Below, piece by piece: positions 12,073 through 24,423 of a stretch of 64,000 nucleotides of DNA (positions are counted from its first letter, which is position 1; every line of letters begins with the position of its first letter). Under the pieces are notes generated by a model. That model saw nothing but the letters and a program-made list of their open reading frames with translations. It was not told the DNA's origin and searched no databases. Origin of the DNA: Climacium dendroides (Eukaryota; Streptophyta; Bryopsida; Hypnales; Climaciaceae); the NCBI GenBank assembly GCA_950106755.1, contig OX467090.1:9609489-9673488 (forward strand), read 5' to 3'. A program made the position numbers and the translations under genes.

Positions 12073-13256
12073 TCACGGAGTCTTTCTTGAATCTTGCTCA
12101 TCTGAGTAGTTGGACCGCAGCTTCTTTTGATTAGTTGCAATATGACGATGTGTAGAGTTAAGAAATAATATTCTGAATCTTGCACGGAAGATGCCGGCGT
12201 GAGTCTTGTATTGCTAAAGAAGGGGTTTCGTCGCTTTAGCTGTAGGTCCGCCGTTGCTGTCCACTATACTACTATCTACAGATGTAGTCATTTACTTCTA
12301 GGTACTACCAGGCGCTGCGCTGGTTTTCTAGCATTTTTATTTATTTTTATTCTTCTTACTGACGAGGTTTAGGTGATGCAGCATCTTTCACTACTACAGA
12401 TTCTCCTGGTCATGGCAGATGATAGGTTGTGGAGTCTCTTTTTTGGCCGGTGGGTCGCAAATGGTCACCGATTCGTAAGGGCTCAACGCCCTGAACAGAA
12501 ACTCCCATCTGGTGTAAAAATTTTATTTTTTTTGGTGAGATTTTTGCGCTCCTTCCAGTGGATTGTCCTGTCGCTGATTGATATTCGTCAACACTAGAAC
12601 TGTTACTGCTGGGAGTTTCTTTAGGTTACATACATTAGCAATGCGGACCAGTAGCTGGAGTTTGAGAAAAACACAGGACGAAACTCCTTGGAGCACCAAA
12701 ACTGGGGTCCGATGGAGTTCTGTGCTGTGTTTCTTTTGTACTATTCTGTTTAACTAAGAAATGTAACAACTGTTACAACTGGAAATGTAAATATTTATGA
12801 TTAATTATTTTGTCATTCAAGGTTGAATATGTATGCTTATGAAAACAGGCAATACTTCTAATTCTTCTTGAATCCAATCAAGTTGCAACAGAGTAAAGGC
12901 AGAGGTAAGATAGAGGATGCTATTTGCTTCTCTTCAAGCATTCTGACATACAGTATTTGTGAGTGGTTTCCGTAGTCACTAGTCTGTTGTTTAAGGGTTA
13001 ATCATGTAATGTCCTTGTATAGGCACTAAGTGTCTAATGGTTGACAAAGAATCCTTTTATATAAGATAGAAGTGTAGATGTCCATCTTTGAGATTTTGTG
13101 TGAAAAGGGGAGGTCTTGCACAATAGTTTAACATCCAATGAGTGTTCTTAGTTTGTTTTTTAACAAATGATTCACTTGATATCAAAAAAGATGATTTTCA
13201 CGATGACCAATTCATCCTTCTAGGGCTAAAGACTAGGTGTTCCAATTTTCAACAAT
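12073..13256. other. Downstream flank of the PGAP3-like gene
   Basis: To about 12800 this is probably the 3' untranslated region and terminator zone. From 12950 it becomes AT-rich. A block at about 13090-13240 (a GGTCTTGCACAATA-type run, then a GATTCAC block) resembles 33850-34000 at low identity, suggesting a further old repeat. No gene recognised. Confidence 0.4.
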
Positions 13257-13700
13257 GGATGAATATAAACACATTCCAAGCATACAAAATTTGTATTTTC
13301 ATCCATCAATTTCTTTTGTAGATTCTTGTGCTAGTTCTTTAACATTTGTACGATATAGATTCTAAAGACTTTGTTTTGCAAATATTCTATAATTCAAAAG
13401 ATACTATCTAGTAGGTCTAGCCTTAAAAGGTACCATTTAAAATTTTAAAAATGACCCTTCAAAATTGACTTGTATAAAAATAATATTATTATTATTTTTA
13501 AATTACTATAAAAAGTACAAATTTTTAACCTGAATTCTAGAAGGAATTTTCAAGTTTAATTGAAAATATTGATTAAAGTAAAATGGTTGATCTAATTGTA
13601 TGGATATGATCTATGATTCATATTTTACAACTATTGTTTGAGAATCATCATTAAATTATTCTCCTAAGTTGTATTTTGTAATACATCTTAACAATTTTGA
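13257..13700 (+). repeat. Diverged repeat E, copy 2
   Basis: Partner of 7515-8000, same orientation, so the PGAP3-like gene and the family A cluster sit between two direct copies about 5.7 kb apart. See copy 1 for the shared blocks. Confidence 0.6.
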
Positions 13701-14434
13701 AAATCTAAACTACCCTTGGTCACTCAAATTTATGAAGGACTTTTAACATAAATCTTCAAAATTCTTTTGAAAATTTTATGACAAAAGTTTTATGAATTCT
13801 AAAATTTTATTGAATGAATTATTATTGACTAAAATATGACCGAATTAGTCATATTTTTTATAATTCATTCCACAAATCTCCAAACAAATCAAGAAAAATA
13901 ACTTATAAACAGTTTATATACTTTTCACAAATTAATGGAGATCTTTTACGTATATTATAAAAAACATAATTATTTCAGATCATATTTTCATCAATAGTAT
14001 TTGATTTTAAAATTCAAGATTTTTTTACTACAAAATTCCAAAAAGAATTCCGAGAAAAATTCTCATTCCAAATTTGCTGAATATTTTTAATTTTTCAATT
14101 AGTTATAGAAATTTTTGTAAGTGCATGCAACATTTGAAGAGTATAGGTAAGTACATAGGTTATTTTGTAATCTTAATCTTTTGCATTTGATAATTCATCT
14201 TTTGAAGTGTATGCTAACCATTAATTAAAATCCTTAAGTGTTTTGACATTCTTGTTCTAGATGATAAACAAAATACTCCAAGCTAGTATTCCATTTGAAT
14301 ATGTTTATATTTATTCCAAACTATTCTTGACTTTTAAATGATAACCTTTTATTATGAAAAACTTGATGAATCAAGTAGTAAATACTATATTTGTAAAATA
14401 TGCAAACATCCAAAAAAAATTTAGATGTTATGTA

Positions 14435-14436
<2 letters not shown>

Positions 14437-14517
<81 letters not shown>
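14437..14517. repeat. (AT)n microsatellite, about 40 units
   Basis: An uninterrupted AT dinucleotide run of about 81 bases. It is self-complementary, likely to be length-variable, and hard to assemble exactly. Confidence 0.98.
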
Positions 14518-14519
<2 letters not shown>

Positions 14520-14659
14520 GTGTGTGTGAATTGAAGTCCACTTTGCTACAAAGATGTGTGACTTCAAATTAGAAACAACTATCCATTGTATATGGTGAAC
14601 TATACAAATATGCTTTCACATTCTAGCAACAATACTTTCAACACCATTCCATAACATCC

Positions 14660-15160
14660 TTAACCTTATAAAGACATGGCCCTCTATGACCAAGGTAATC
14701 ACCAAAACTCTCTAATTATTGGACCAATAGATACATTCACTTTTTCTAAAATCAACAATGAAGTCATCCATTGGACCATTGTAGTCTAGATCATCCTCAT
14801 TGGGTTAACCCTTAAACAATGAGCCAATCACTATAGAAATCATCTATTTGTGTACCATATGAATTGTTGGCTTAAAAAATGAAAAAGCACTCATTAGGAG
14901 AGAAGCTACCATAGAAGATATTTCCTTTTCCCACAAATTTGGAAGATGAATACTTCTATCCTACATGAAGAAATTCTTTGTCATTCATCAACCAAAAACT
15001 AGCTACCGCATCATTTAAGAGTTAAGCCTATAAAGACCTAAGTCCAATGGATGACTTTACTACTAACTATAGAAACAAAGAGCGCACCAATTGGTCCAAT
15101 AATCAAAGTATCTTGGTGACTACCTTGATCATGGGGGGCCACACCCTTCCATGAGGTTAA
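14660..15160. mobile_element. MITE-like element with long inverted ends and TTAA borders
   Basis: TTAA stands at 14660-14663 and again at 15157-15160. Reading inward, both ends start CCT(T/C)AT and match for about 75-130 bp as an imperfect inverted repeat. Shared segments include GGCC(C), ATGA(C/T)CAAGGTA(A/G)TCACCAA, ATTATTGGACCAAT and AAGTCATCCATTGGA. There is no open frame of useful size inside. About 500 bp with long terminal inverted repeats fits a non-autonomous DNA transposon. TTAA borders resemble piggyBac-type target duplications, but I cannot assign a superfamily. A piece similar to its interior lies at about 18640-18740. Confidence 0.7.
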
Positions 15161-15671
15161 ATAGTGTTGCCAAGGTCCTTTGCAACATTCATCCACCCAA
15201 AAATCTAGAACCACTCATCCCTTGTATTTAACACTTCAATTGAATTGAAAGTTCTCCCACAAATCTGCCCGGCACTGTACGTGGAATAACTCCACTTATT
15301 GTACCCCTCTAGGACAGAAAAATCTGATAGAGACGAAGATACAGTGGAAAGCATTCTAACATTAACATTGGGTTATCGAGATGGTCAGCTAGAAGGTCTG
15401 TTTGAGCTCCCACATCCATTGAACACAATTGCCTAAGAACATCACAAATCGAAGTATAAATGAAAGTGCAAGATCAATACTACTGCGGTACTGAAGCAAT
15501 ATTCAGCACTCCTGCAATGCATTCTACACAAACCTGTGTAACCACGGAATTTATTATCTTACGAAGGATACTCTGTCTGATTCGTATGCCCCTGTTGTCA
15601 ATTAGGAGCATAAGGCAATGACAGCTAAAAAGAACGAGGGTCAGGCTAATCAATTTGCCGTTCCTTTGAAA

Positions 15672-18320
15672 CTAGTATCCCCAGAATTGGTTCCTGATCT
15701 CGTCATCGATCTTCTCCTTCGATTGCGGGTTCTTGGCGAAGTACTCATCGACGGTCATTGTTTTTAGAGCGCCCTGAAAAAAGGAAATTAAGTCAATCGA
15801 TAACATGATTAGATGATCGATAGTTCAAGCTTCGAAGTTAAACACAGCACATGCTTGAATTTCAGCACAAGTCACAAGTTCTACTCATCAATCGAAGTAG
15901 ACTGAGCTTTTTCAATCTCTAAGGCCCCAACGGCCAAAAGTGGCAGCTTCCATATCTTTAGGGACTGAAATACACCAGTTAGAAAGCTTCAACGTAACAC
16001 AACGTATCAAGGGAAAGAAGAAATCGCGTTGTGCAATTTCTAGCAATACAAATATATTTTGATAGTTGTTACAATCAGCTGTACTGGTTCCAAAGTGAAC
16101 TTTTAAGATTTAGTATGGTCATTTAGGGGTAAAATGGCTAACCTTCTGTTCCTGTACCCTCCCAATTTCTTTCTCAAGTTCCACAATTTTCTTCTTTGAA
16201 TCTTCCTCTTGTTCTGAGGCCTTGGCCATCTGCTCGTAGATAAACAAATGGTACAGTTCAGTGGATCACAATCTCCAAAGAGGATGGAAATTCACAAGAG
16301 AAGCTAACAGTCTCAGATATTAACCTCCCCTTATCAGAAACGCATGTACAATATAAAGCATAAGTAAAAGTCTACTGGCTATGACATCTTTCTTTACATT
16401 GATGAGGTGAGTCACAACTGTCAATGTAAAGAGCTTACCAATGCTTGATGCTTGGCCTTATAGTCTGCAGTGACGTCATCCTTGTATTCCGGCACCTCCT
16501 TTTCAAGGGCTGCAATGCCATAACAATCAAATTCAATTTATCTTTGCAGGGACAGCTTTCACATTCCCAAATATGAGCACACATTTAAAATCAGCGAAAA
16601 GATGGGGCTATTATGATGATCAGGTTTAATAAGGTGGCATTCAGAAACATTCTACGAACTTACAGCTGACAGATTGCTCGAAGATATTCACAATGGAGGG
16701 ACCCAGCTTTTGCTTGTAAAAGTCCCAGTTGATGTTGGTAGGTTTCTGCACATTCAAAACCGTCAGACCCGACAAACAGTCAAAGTAGCCATCTAAAGCA
16801 CTAGTTACACAAATAAAATTACCTATTAGAAGCAGCCATCACTTCAGAATTTGGAACATACTTCTCAAATACACTACCAACTACCATTTACTTCATTGCA
16901 TTCCTACACTAATGATTCGTTCAAACCAATTTACCAATACATCCAATTAAATATAGCGCAGCGACCATTCAGAATAGATATCATGAAAGGCTTTATTTAC
17001 TGATAGTTCTTTACGATAGAAGCGCAGGAGATCATTAAGTAAAACCTGGTGCATGTTTCTAAAGCTCCAAACCAACCAAGTTCCAGTAAAAAGGTGACTC
17101 CGCCGCAGCATACTCTAATACAAACAATCCTTCACAGCACAACTTCTTGCACATGGGGACTGAAACTCCACGTACACTATATTCGACACAGAAGTCCTGC
17201 AATTTCGGAGTTAATAGAGCAAATTCCTTAACAATGGCTTTATGTTTGCACAGCAACCTCTCTAATACACAACCGGTCAACATGCAACCACCCTAAATAC
17301 CAATTTTCTAAAGTTGCATAATTGTTTATGTATCAAAGTCGCTGTTTAATTATCTCAAAAATTGAACAATTCACTCCAAACGAAGACAGATGGCGAATTC
17401 TCGAAAGTCAGCGACTAGTTCAATGCATAAAGATGGAATGTCTGAAGAAAGGCCGACATTCATAATTCATAAGCACTAGGATTTGTGATAAGGTCGGAAC
17501 GGCTGCTAGGCCGTGATGAGGTCGTGACGAGTGGTGTTGAATAAAAAATTTACCAGAAAGGATCCCCTTGTAATTGATCGATCACATTGACGATTGCATT
17601 GTATAATTACACTAAGGTCCTCTTTTCTACAAGCCTGCCCATGATCCCAACGGTGCCATACAACTGTACAAAGACCAACTAGTATTGAGATTCTAGTGCA
17701 AACACATTAGAATGCACATTCAGACACCAAGATGATCCACTTCGATATACCTTGAAGCCAGCCATAATCGCGGCGAGGACACGCCACGGACTCAGATGCA
17801 GCCATTGTTCCAGTACAATACGACGAAACCGTTCCCCAAACACGAAACCCTAAATTCGCACTCACAACCCAAACCCACCCTCGAAACCAGCAAAAAATCT
17901 TCCCCACTACGAAACCCTAATGTCGCATCTAGATTCCCTACGAATTCACCAAAACAAGCAGATCGACGCACATGATAGTACAATCCAGCAAAACCCTTCC
18001 CGAAGCATGAAACCCTAAATTCGCAGTGACAGGCCAAACGCACGTTCTTAAACTAAGCATGACTCCTTCGCAACACGAAACCCTAATGTCACTCCAGATC
18101 CCCTACAAATTTTGCCAAACGGGGGAAATCCCAAAGGAAGTCGACATACAATGTTGAACTTTTCGTTGATGGTGGCCGCGACATCGTCGTAGGCTCGGCG
18201 CAGGCCGGCGAGCTCTCGCTTCCCGCTGTCGGAGACCACCACCTTCTGCAGGTAATCCCAGTCGATGGCCTTGGCCTTCTGCACTGCCTTCCCAGCCTCC
18301 TGCACTCCCTTGCCGCTCAT
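15672..18320 (-). CDS. ATPQ: Mitochondrial ATP synthase subunit d
   Basis: Five exons (18320-18150, 16745-16664, 16509-16439, 16229-16143, 15773-15672) splice in frame to 170 residues, close to the usual plant length of about 168. The protein is the d subunit of the peripheral stalk of mitochondrial F1Fo ATP synthase, on the matrix side. Diagnostic blocks: IDWDYLQKVVVSD near 19-31, ELAGLRRAYDDV at 36-47, INWDFYKQKLG after the first splice, a charged coiled-coil-like middle (KASEQEEDSKKKIVELEKEI), and the conserved end MTVDEYFAKNP then DDEIRNQFWGY. As in the family there is no obvious cleavable presequence. Intron 1 is long (1.4 kb) and holds a 165-bp tandem duplication with four telo-box motifs. 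All splice sites are GT-AG. Confidence 0.95.
17812..18148 (-). repeat. 165-bp tandem duplication inside intron 1 of ATP synthase d
   Basis: On the minus strand, two diverged copies follow the exon 1 donor site. The copies are roughly 18148-17977 and 17976-17812, and the start of a third unit is visible. Each holds ATTGTA near its start, a (G)ACATTAGGGTTTCG block, then GCGAATTTAGGGTTTC. The first copy begins at the 5' splice donor itself, so the duplication arose from the exon-intron border. Each copy has two AAACCCTAA telo-box motifs on the plus strand. Confidence 0.75.
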
Positions 18321-19420
18321 GGTGACTCCTCCTGAGACGATGGCGAAACTGGAAAACTGGAAAACCTCGAAATCGAATTGCAAAACAGACGCAAAAATGC
18401 GATGCTCGGGGTGTCCAGACAGGCGCTGGAGAAGAGCTAGACGGAGAAGAGCTACTCACGGGAAGGAGGGATGAACGTATTTGTACTTCATCCAGAAGGA
18501 GCTGTGAATGGATGAAATCTGTCGGATGAACTAGTAGCCAATAACATTAGGGGGGAGTCACAGTAGGGGAGGTTCAGTTGAAGTCCACGTGGCAATGGAT
18601 CAGAGGTTTAAAATAATGCATTGGAAGTCAAACTACTACAAATGACCTTCCCATTTCACACAAAATTTAGAGGATGAATAGTCACACTTTTGTCTTGCAT
18701 AAAGAGATTCTTTGTCATTCATCAGCTCTACATTATAGGTTAAGTTTAGTACTTGCTCTTGATAACTCAAGCATTTCAGCCTATATGAGGAGGGAAATTT
18801 GTTGAGAAATTGAGCTCAATCTACGCAAACATAAGGATGAGAAAGAATGCAAAAAAAATGAATTTTTTTTCAATAATGAATATTTTATTCAATAAAAATG
18901 TGAATTTTTCATTGGGACACATTCCAGTCTCATAGGCTCACTTATTGTGGTTAGCTTTGGCACTTCTCCCCAAGCAAGGAGGGAAGAGAGATGGATGGAT
19001 GAGAAGGTGCAAACAAAGTATCTTTTTAAATGAATAGTGCATCCAAGCATTGTCCACAATAGATGATCTGAAATAGGTACTTCTATCATACAAAAGTTTA
19101 GTGAGCTTGTTGAACTCTTGACTTCTATTGGGACTCCCCCTACTCTTTTAGTAGAAGACAAAAGAAGGGTTTAGTTTTAACATCAATGTACATCGAATAA
19201 TTCAGACAATATATAGGCAAGCTTAAATTTATTAAAAAAAGGGATCTTTTACCTTGTAGTAGTGTTTTTCTTTGGAATATGAAGCAATTATTGTAGCCAT
19301 AGTCTAATAATCAACTCAAAATTTGGCATCAACCTATGGCCCCAGTCAATATAGCTTTGTATTGCAAAGAAGAACATTGCCCTATAGTTCAAGAGTGTTA
19401 TAGATTACACAAGTATGCCC
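18321..19420. other. Upstream flank of ATP synthase d, then AT-rich DNA
   Basis: 18321 to about 18480 is the GC-rich leader and promoter zone. 18560-18590 contains a CCACGTGG G-box-like palindrome. 18640-18760 resembles the interior of the 14660-15160 element. The remainder is AT-rich with no gene recognised. Confidence 0.45.
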
Positions 19421-19439
19421 TATGTTGTTGCTACAACCA

Positions 19440-19640
19440 AAATAAAAGTAAAAATAATTTTTTAATTCTTTTAACTCATAAAAACTTCAAAATTGAATAA
19501 CTTTCATAGCATATGTCCAAATGCAACAAAATACAACCCATACACCCCTCCTTGCAAAGACCTTTTGAATTTACTAAAAACATGCCCAAAAGATGTAGAG
19601 TGGAGGAAATCTCTTTGTAACAAAAAATAGCCTAATTTAA
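19440..19640 (-). repeat. Family A repeat, reverse copy, decayed
   Basis: On the minus strand it reads through the family order: CACCCCTCCTTG on the plus strand matches the GAGG(G)GTG block. The ATAACTTTCAT, AAAACTTC and AAAGTAAAAATAA blocks follow in reverse order. Clearly diverged from the 8-9 kb copies. Confidence 0.55.
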
Positions 19641-22600
19641 TGTATGGATTAGAACTATACACCTAGATTTATTTAATATAACATGTCTAATATGATACAA
19701 TATGACATCTCTAATATCACATTTATAGTTTTTCCCACCTTATAATGGATGTATCTTACTTTAATATCACCTTCTCTAAAGTCACATCTTTATGCTATCA
19801 ACAAATCCTAGAAAATGGAGAGAATTGATGCACCAAAAGCATGTCTTTAACCCCTAAAGGCCCAAGACCATTTTCTATAAAAAAAAAACCTCAAAACTGT
19901 CATTTCTATTGCATTTGCTCAAAGAAATTTAAAAATGTAGGATTTAACCATAGGATTGGTACTTCATTGTCTAAGATCATGTGGTAAAAATTTCATGAAG
20001 ATTGATCATACAAATTGAGAGAGATTAGCATTCAAAGTGGTTTTGTTTTTTAACACTAGATTGCACTTTCAAATAACTTTGACCACCATTTGTAGAAAAA
20101 AATTGTGTTGAAGAATTGAGCTAAAGTATAGGAAAAATTGTGAAAAATTGCATTCAAAAATGAATCCTAAAAGTTACATTAGATGAGATTTGAGGCTTCC
20201 AGAAGGCCATGAGTTATCATGCACTGGGAACTTGCCAAATTGTACTGTAGCAGTGACAGTGCAGCTGAGACCGAGCCACGTCACTTTTCAAAAGAAAATT
20301 TAATTTCAACTTTCTTTTGCATTCTAAGAACTAATTTTTTTTTTAAATTTTCCCTGACAACCATCTGTTCCCACGCTACAAGGGGAACAACAAGGGAATA
20401 GGCTTGAAACGGCCTTCTACATGCCTCAAATCCCATATAATGATTTCTTCAAGAAGATGCTCAAATTGCCTCCAAAACAAGATTGTTTATAACTTTTACA
20501 TTACTAATTCAAATGGAATGAATCAAAACTCCATGTGTAAATAAAAATATGATATATAAGAAAGAAAAATTTAAAATTTTGGTTTCAATATTTTGTGAAT
20601 CTATTTTTCTTCATGCCAAATGAAAATTTGGACTTTTGTAGTATTACTTTTGCTCCCATGCACTAATTGAAATAAAAAATTATATTTCCAAAAAGCTAAT
20701 AAATTTTTCTATCTTATGAGAAGTTTCAAAAAAATTCACTAAAAATTGAGTTCATAAAACCTACCTAAAATCCATTTTCTCACAAGCAAAGACAATGGGC
20801 CTTTACATGTTAACATTATTGTCTTTAATATCATATTTTTTATTCTCTCACCAAAACTAAATATAAATTTAACACGTTATGACATGTTTTCTTCCCAAAA
20901 TAAAAATTGGAGATAAAAAAAACTAAATTATAAAATCTACACTATCATACTATTAAAATCATAAGTCCCTTTGTAATATCACAAATGCTACCATTAATAC
21001 TAGAGGTTCATGCTTGCTATGCTACGCATTCATTGTATCACATATTAGTAAAATTTTGATATATTTGAATAGAATGCATGATAATGATTTCAATAAGTCT
21101 TTAAAATAATTATTTTAAATATTTTGTAAAAATATTTTCAATCATGCATATATAGAAATCGTATTTTCACACAATGTGAAATTACAAAAATAGAGTAGTA
21201 GTTTGCAATCACTTCTATAATATCACTTTTTACAAAGGTCGATATTATAGAAATAATATAGTTGTTGTCATTAAGGTGATATTAAAGAGGATTCATAGGA
21301 TGATATTATAGAGGTAGAAAATCCATTGCTTCTCTTGGCTTTACACTTCTTTGCACTTCTATGATTTTGTGCTTTTGTGAGCTTTGAGCTTTCATAATTT
21401 CAATTTTCTATTGTTACTACCAAATGATTTTGATAAATTTATTCAATTGAAGCGATTTTGGATTCCACAACAATTAAGTTGTTCACAAAGTTTTTGAGAT
21501 TTATAAGTTTTTCTTTTCAATTCTTCAATTTGGGTTAACTTTTTTTGTAATAATGGAGTCAAATTTCAAATGCATTCTAATGTATGTGTATCTTTTATAG
21601 TATTTACCATTGCATATGTTTCATCATCATTCAATAAATTTCTATTGTACATTTCAATATATGCTTACTTATAAAAAAAATTATGCAAAGATTTTAGTCA
21701 TTTTTATCTGAAGATTTATTAAAAATTTTGTTTTGCATTCTATCTAATACATAAAAATTCTTATAAATTTCTAATGTTGAATGTGTAGCATAGCAAGCGC
21801 CAACCGCTAGTATGTATATGACAAAATCTCAAATTTACCTAGTCTTTCATCATAAGCTATTATAGAAATTGATGTGAAATATTGACAAACTATAGCACAG
21901 AATAGCCTCAAGATTGGAGTTAGACATGCTTTGAATTGACTTTCCATATTCCAAATTTTTATTTGGTACTACCTTTGTCCCAAAATAATTGTCTACAATT
22001 TTGTTGACATTTTTTATGTCAATTTTGTGAAAAACATAATTATGAAAGGTTCCAAATTTTATGTCACTAGAATCAATGAAAAACATTGCATGTGTTCATT
22101 GCAACCTAAGTAAAATTAGTCACAAGGAAGTCTCCATATGACCTACTTAAAAAAAACTTTTAAAATATGATATTCAATGTAGATACTTACTTCAAGGCGA
22201 AAGGCGTAAGATTCATGATCAAATATTCTATTATAAACCAAAATAAAAGATGCAAAACCTTATTTGAAACCAATATATGGAGCCTAGTTCAACCCTAAAG
22301 CACTTTGACAACCAATTTCTAGATGACATACAATTTGAAATTCAAGCTTCATTCTCAATATTGCTAAGATGAAAATCATCATAATTTGTAAAAATACTTT
22401 ATCAAATTGTTTATCCTATCTAATGGTTGGATTTGGTGTTATTACAGTACATATTTTTATTTTTCTAAAATTAAAAATGTGGAAGTATATCAAGTGGTTG
22501 ACCAAGCCTAAATTGCATTGGCTCTGGTTCAATACTAGATTTGCAAAAATGAGGTCATAGATTTAAAGAAAACAAAAATTTCAAAAAATCACCGTGTGAA

Positions 22601-23045
22601 GAGAACCTCATTTCAAATCCATTCCAACAAGTTACACTCAAAAAATGATAATATTTTCTTGTAATCAAATTTATAAGGAATTTTGAAACTTTTCTTTTAA
22701 AATTTATAAAAAATATTGGTGATAGTATTGGTGAATTTAACTATATGGATGGAATCTGAAACTCAAAACCTACAACCTTTATTTGTATATGAATTCCAAA
22801 ATATTTTTTGAAATAGTGCTTTATGATGATTTTTTCAAATCGTGAATTTTAGAAACAACTCTAGACGTTTAGGGGTTAAATCCAAATCTATTTAATCTTC
22901 CATAGTCATCATAAGTAAGCATATTATTGTTTTATCAAATTTTCAATACTTTAGATTAGAACATGCTCATACGTTTCTATAATTTTACTAATTTTAACCC
23001 AAAAAATTAGCAAGTAACACTAATTTTAGCTCTAGATATAACGGT
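19640..23045. other. Gene-poor AT-rich DNA with old repeats
   Basis: No open frame here resembles a known protein. A block at 20944-21010 is nearly repeated at 30185-30255 (both contain AATATCACAAATGCTACCAT). Sequences near 19690-19790 and 21215-21320 share GATATTA-rich motifs in opposite orientation and might be ends of one 1.6-kb element. Confidence 0.45.
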
Positions 23046-23320
23046 GTAAAGTAGGTACCTTCCAAGCTGCCGCATTTTGTTTCTATGCCTAGTTATTATT
23101 GTTAGACTAGTCAAATTTTCAGTTCGCCCATATTCAAGAGGAGGTTCCAACATAATAAAGAATGTGACGTCTAAATGCTATATGCCAAACTTATAAAGGA
23201 GCAAAGTTTAGTTCTAAACCAGTTCCTTCCACATAGGTACATAATTATTTTTGGAGATGTACATAGAGTGAAGATAACGATTTAGGGTCAATGGCACATT
23301 TGAGGGTGTCCATTTTAGTT
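23046..23320 (+). repeat. Family C repeat, copy 1
   Basis: Contains the family C blocks AGGTTCCAAC, AAGAATGTGAC, GGAGCAAAGTTTAGTTCT, CCACATAGGTAC, TTTTGGAGATGTACA and GGCACATTTG. The left end (TAAAGTAGGT) resembles the terminal motif of intact copies; the right end is decayed. Confidence 0.6.
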
Positions 23321-23321
23321 T

Positions 23322-23382
23322 AAACTATCTCTTGAACTTTAGTTTAGTTCAAGAGATAGTTTGTTAACAACTATCTCTTGAA
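23322..23382. repeat. Perfect 16-bp hairpin with a third arm
   Basis: AAACTATCTCTTGAAC (23322-23337) is followed after 9 bases by its exact reverse complement (23347-23362). After six further bases comes a third partial copy in the first orientation (23369-23382). No mismatch in the first stem. Confidence 0.85.
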
Positions 23383-23509
23383 AAGGAATATAGAGAGAGA
23401 TCTTATCAATTAATTAACCACCTCTGTAAATAAATAAATAAATAAAATTCTATATTTGAAAATTACCAACCCCAAAAACAAAACCAAAAACTTTGATATG
23501 GGTACGATA

Positions 23510-23605
23510 TAGAATACACATAAAATACATATAGAATATATATGAATGCACATAGAATATATATGAAATACACATAGAAAACATATGGAACATATATGGA
23601 ATCCA
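23510..23605. repeat. Degenerate short tandem repeat (AATACACATAG type)
   Basis: Irregular units of about 10 bases, GAATAYAYATA-like, repeated about nine times. Similar sequence resumes at 23874-24065, on the other side of a family A insertion. Confidence 0.7.
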
Positions 23606-23615
23606 TCCATTAAGA

Positions 23616-23872
23616 TAGGTTGTTTCGTTTCGTTTCGTTTTGTTTTGTTAACCACATTGAAATCTCTTGGATCGTACGTCCCCTAGTTGCGTGCTTAGTA
23701 CCGTCAGAAAGCCCTCGGTGCAGAAGGGCACAAAAGCATTGTTTCGTGGCGTTTGAATCTACACCATGAAAGTTATTGCGTTTTGAAATTATATCTTTTT
23801 TTTATTGAGGTAGGAAATTAGAAAATTACTTTTACGTACATTTTGGCCGTGGCAACAGTACCAGGCACACTC
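23616..23872 (+). repeat. Family A repeat inserted into a short tandem repeat
   Basis: A full-length family A unit with a T-rich GTTTCGTTTC head, GTGCGTGC-type segment, GTACCGTCAGAAAGCCCTCGG core, GTTTCGTGGCGTTTGA block, GAAAGTTATTG and a terminal GCACACT. It splits two stretches of the same ATACACATAG-type repeat, so it inserted into a pre-existing tandem repeat. Confidence 0.75.
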
Positions 23873-24423
23873 CTACATATGGAATACACATAGAATACAC
23901 ATGGATATGATATACGATACACGATTGGATCACATGGCATCTTGATATGGGTACAATGTATACATATAGATATGGAATACATGATATAGGATATAGTCAA
24001 TAATTCCATATCGATTGAAATCTACAATTGTTCATATATAGATATATAGATAGATATAGATATACACACGTGGAATGAGAGAGTATTATAATTCTCTCAT
24101 TCACTTATTAATATTAGTCATGAGTAACAACAATAATAAAAGTCATGTTGTTGTTCTTCTTCATAGCAATGTATGCCATGTATGATTTTCCAATCATAGC
24201 AACCAATGACATGGGAACTAGTGGAAAATTCTCCTTCTGAAAATAATTTGTTTTCTGTCCCACTCCACAAGGTAAGGTAAGGTAAGGTAGGTGCCCTCAA
24301 GTACTCTCTGAAAATGCTGATGACACCAGTCAGTGCACATGAAAAATTGATCACAGCTTCTTTTTAATCAAGTCAAGATTCACGGCAGAAATTTAAATCA
24401 TTTCTGGGAAGGGAAAGGAGGGG

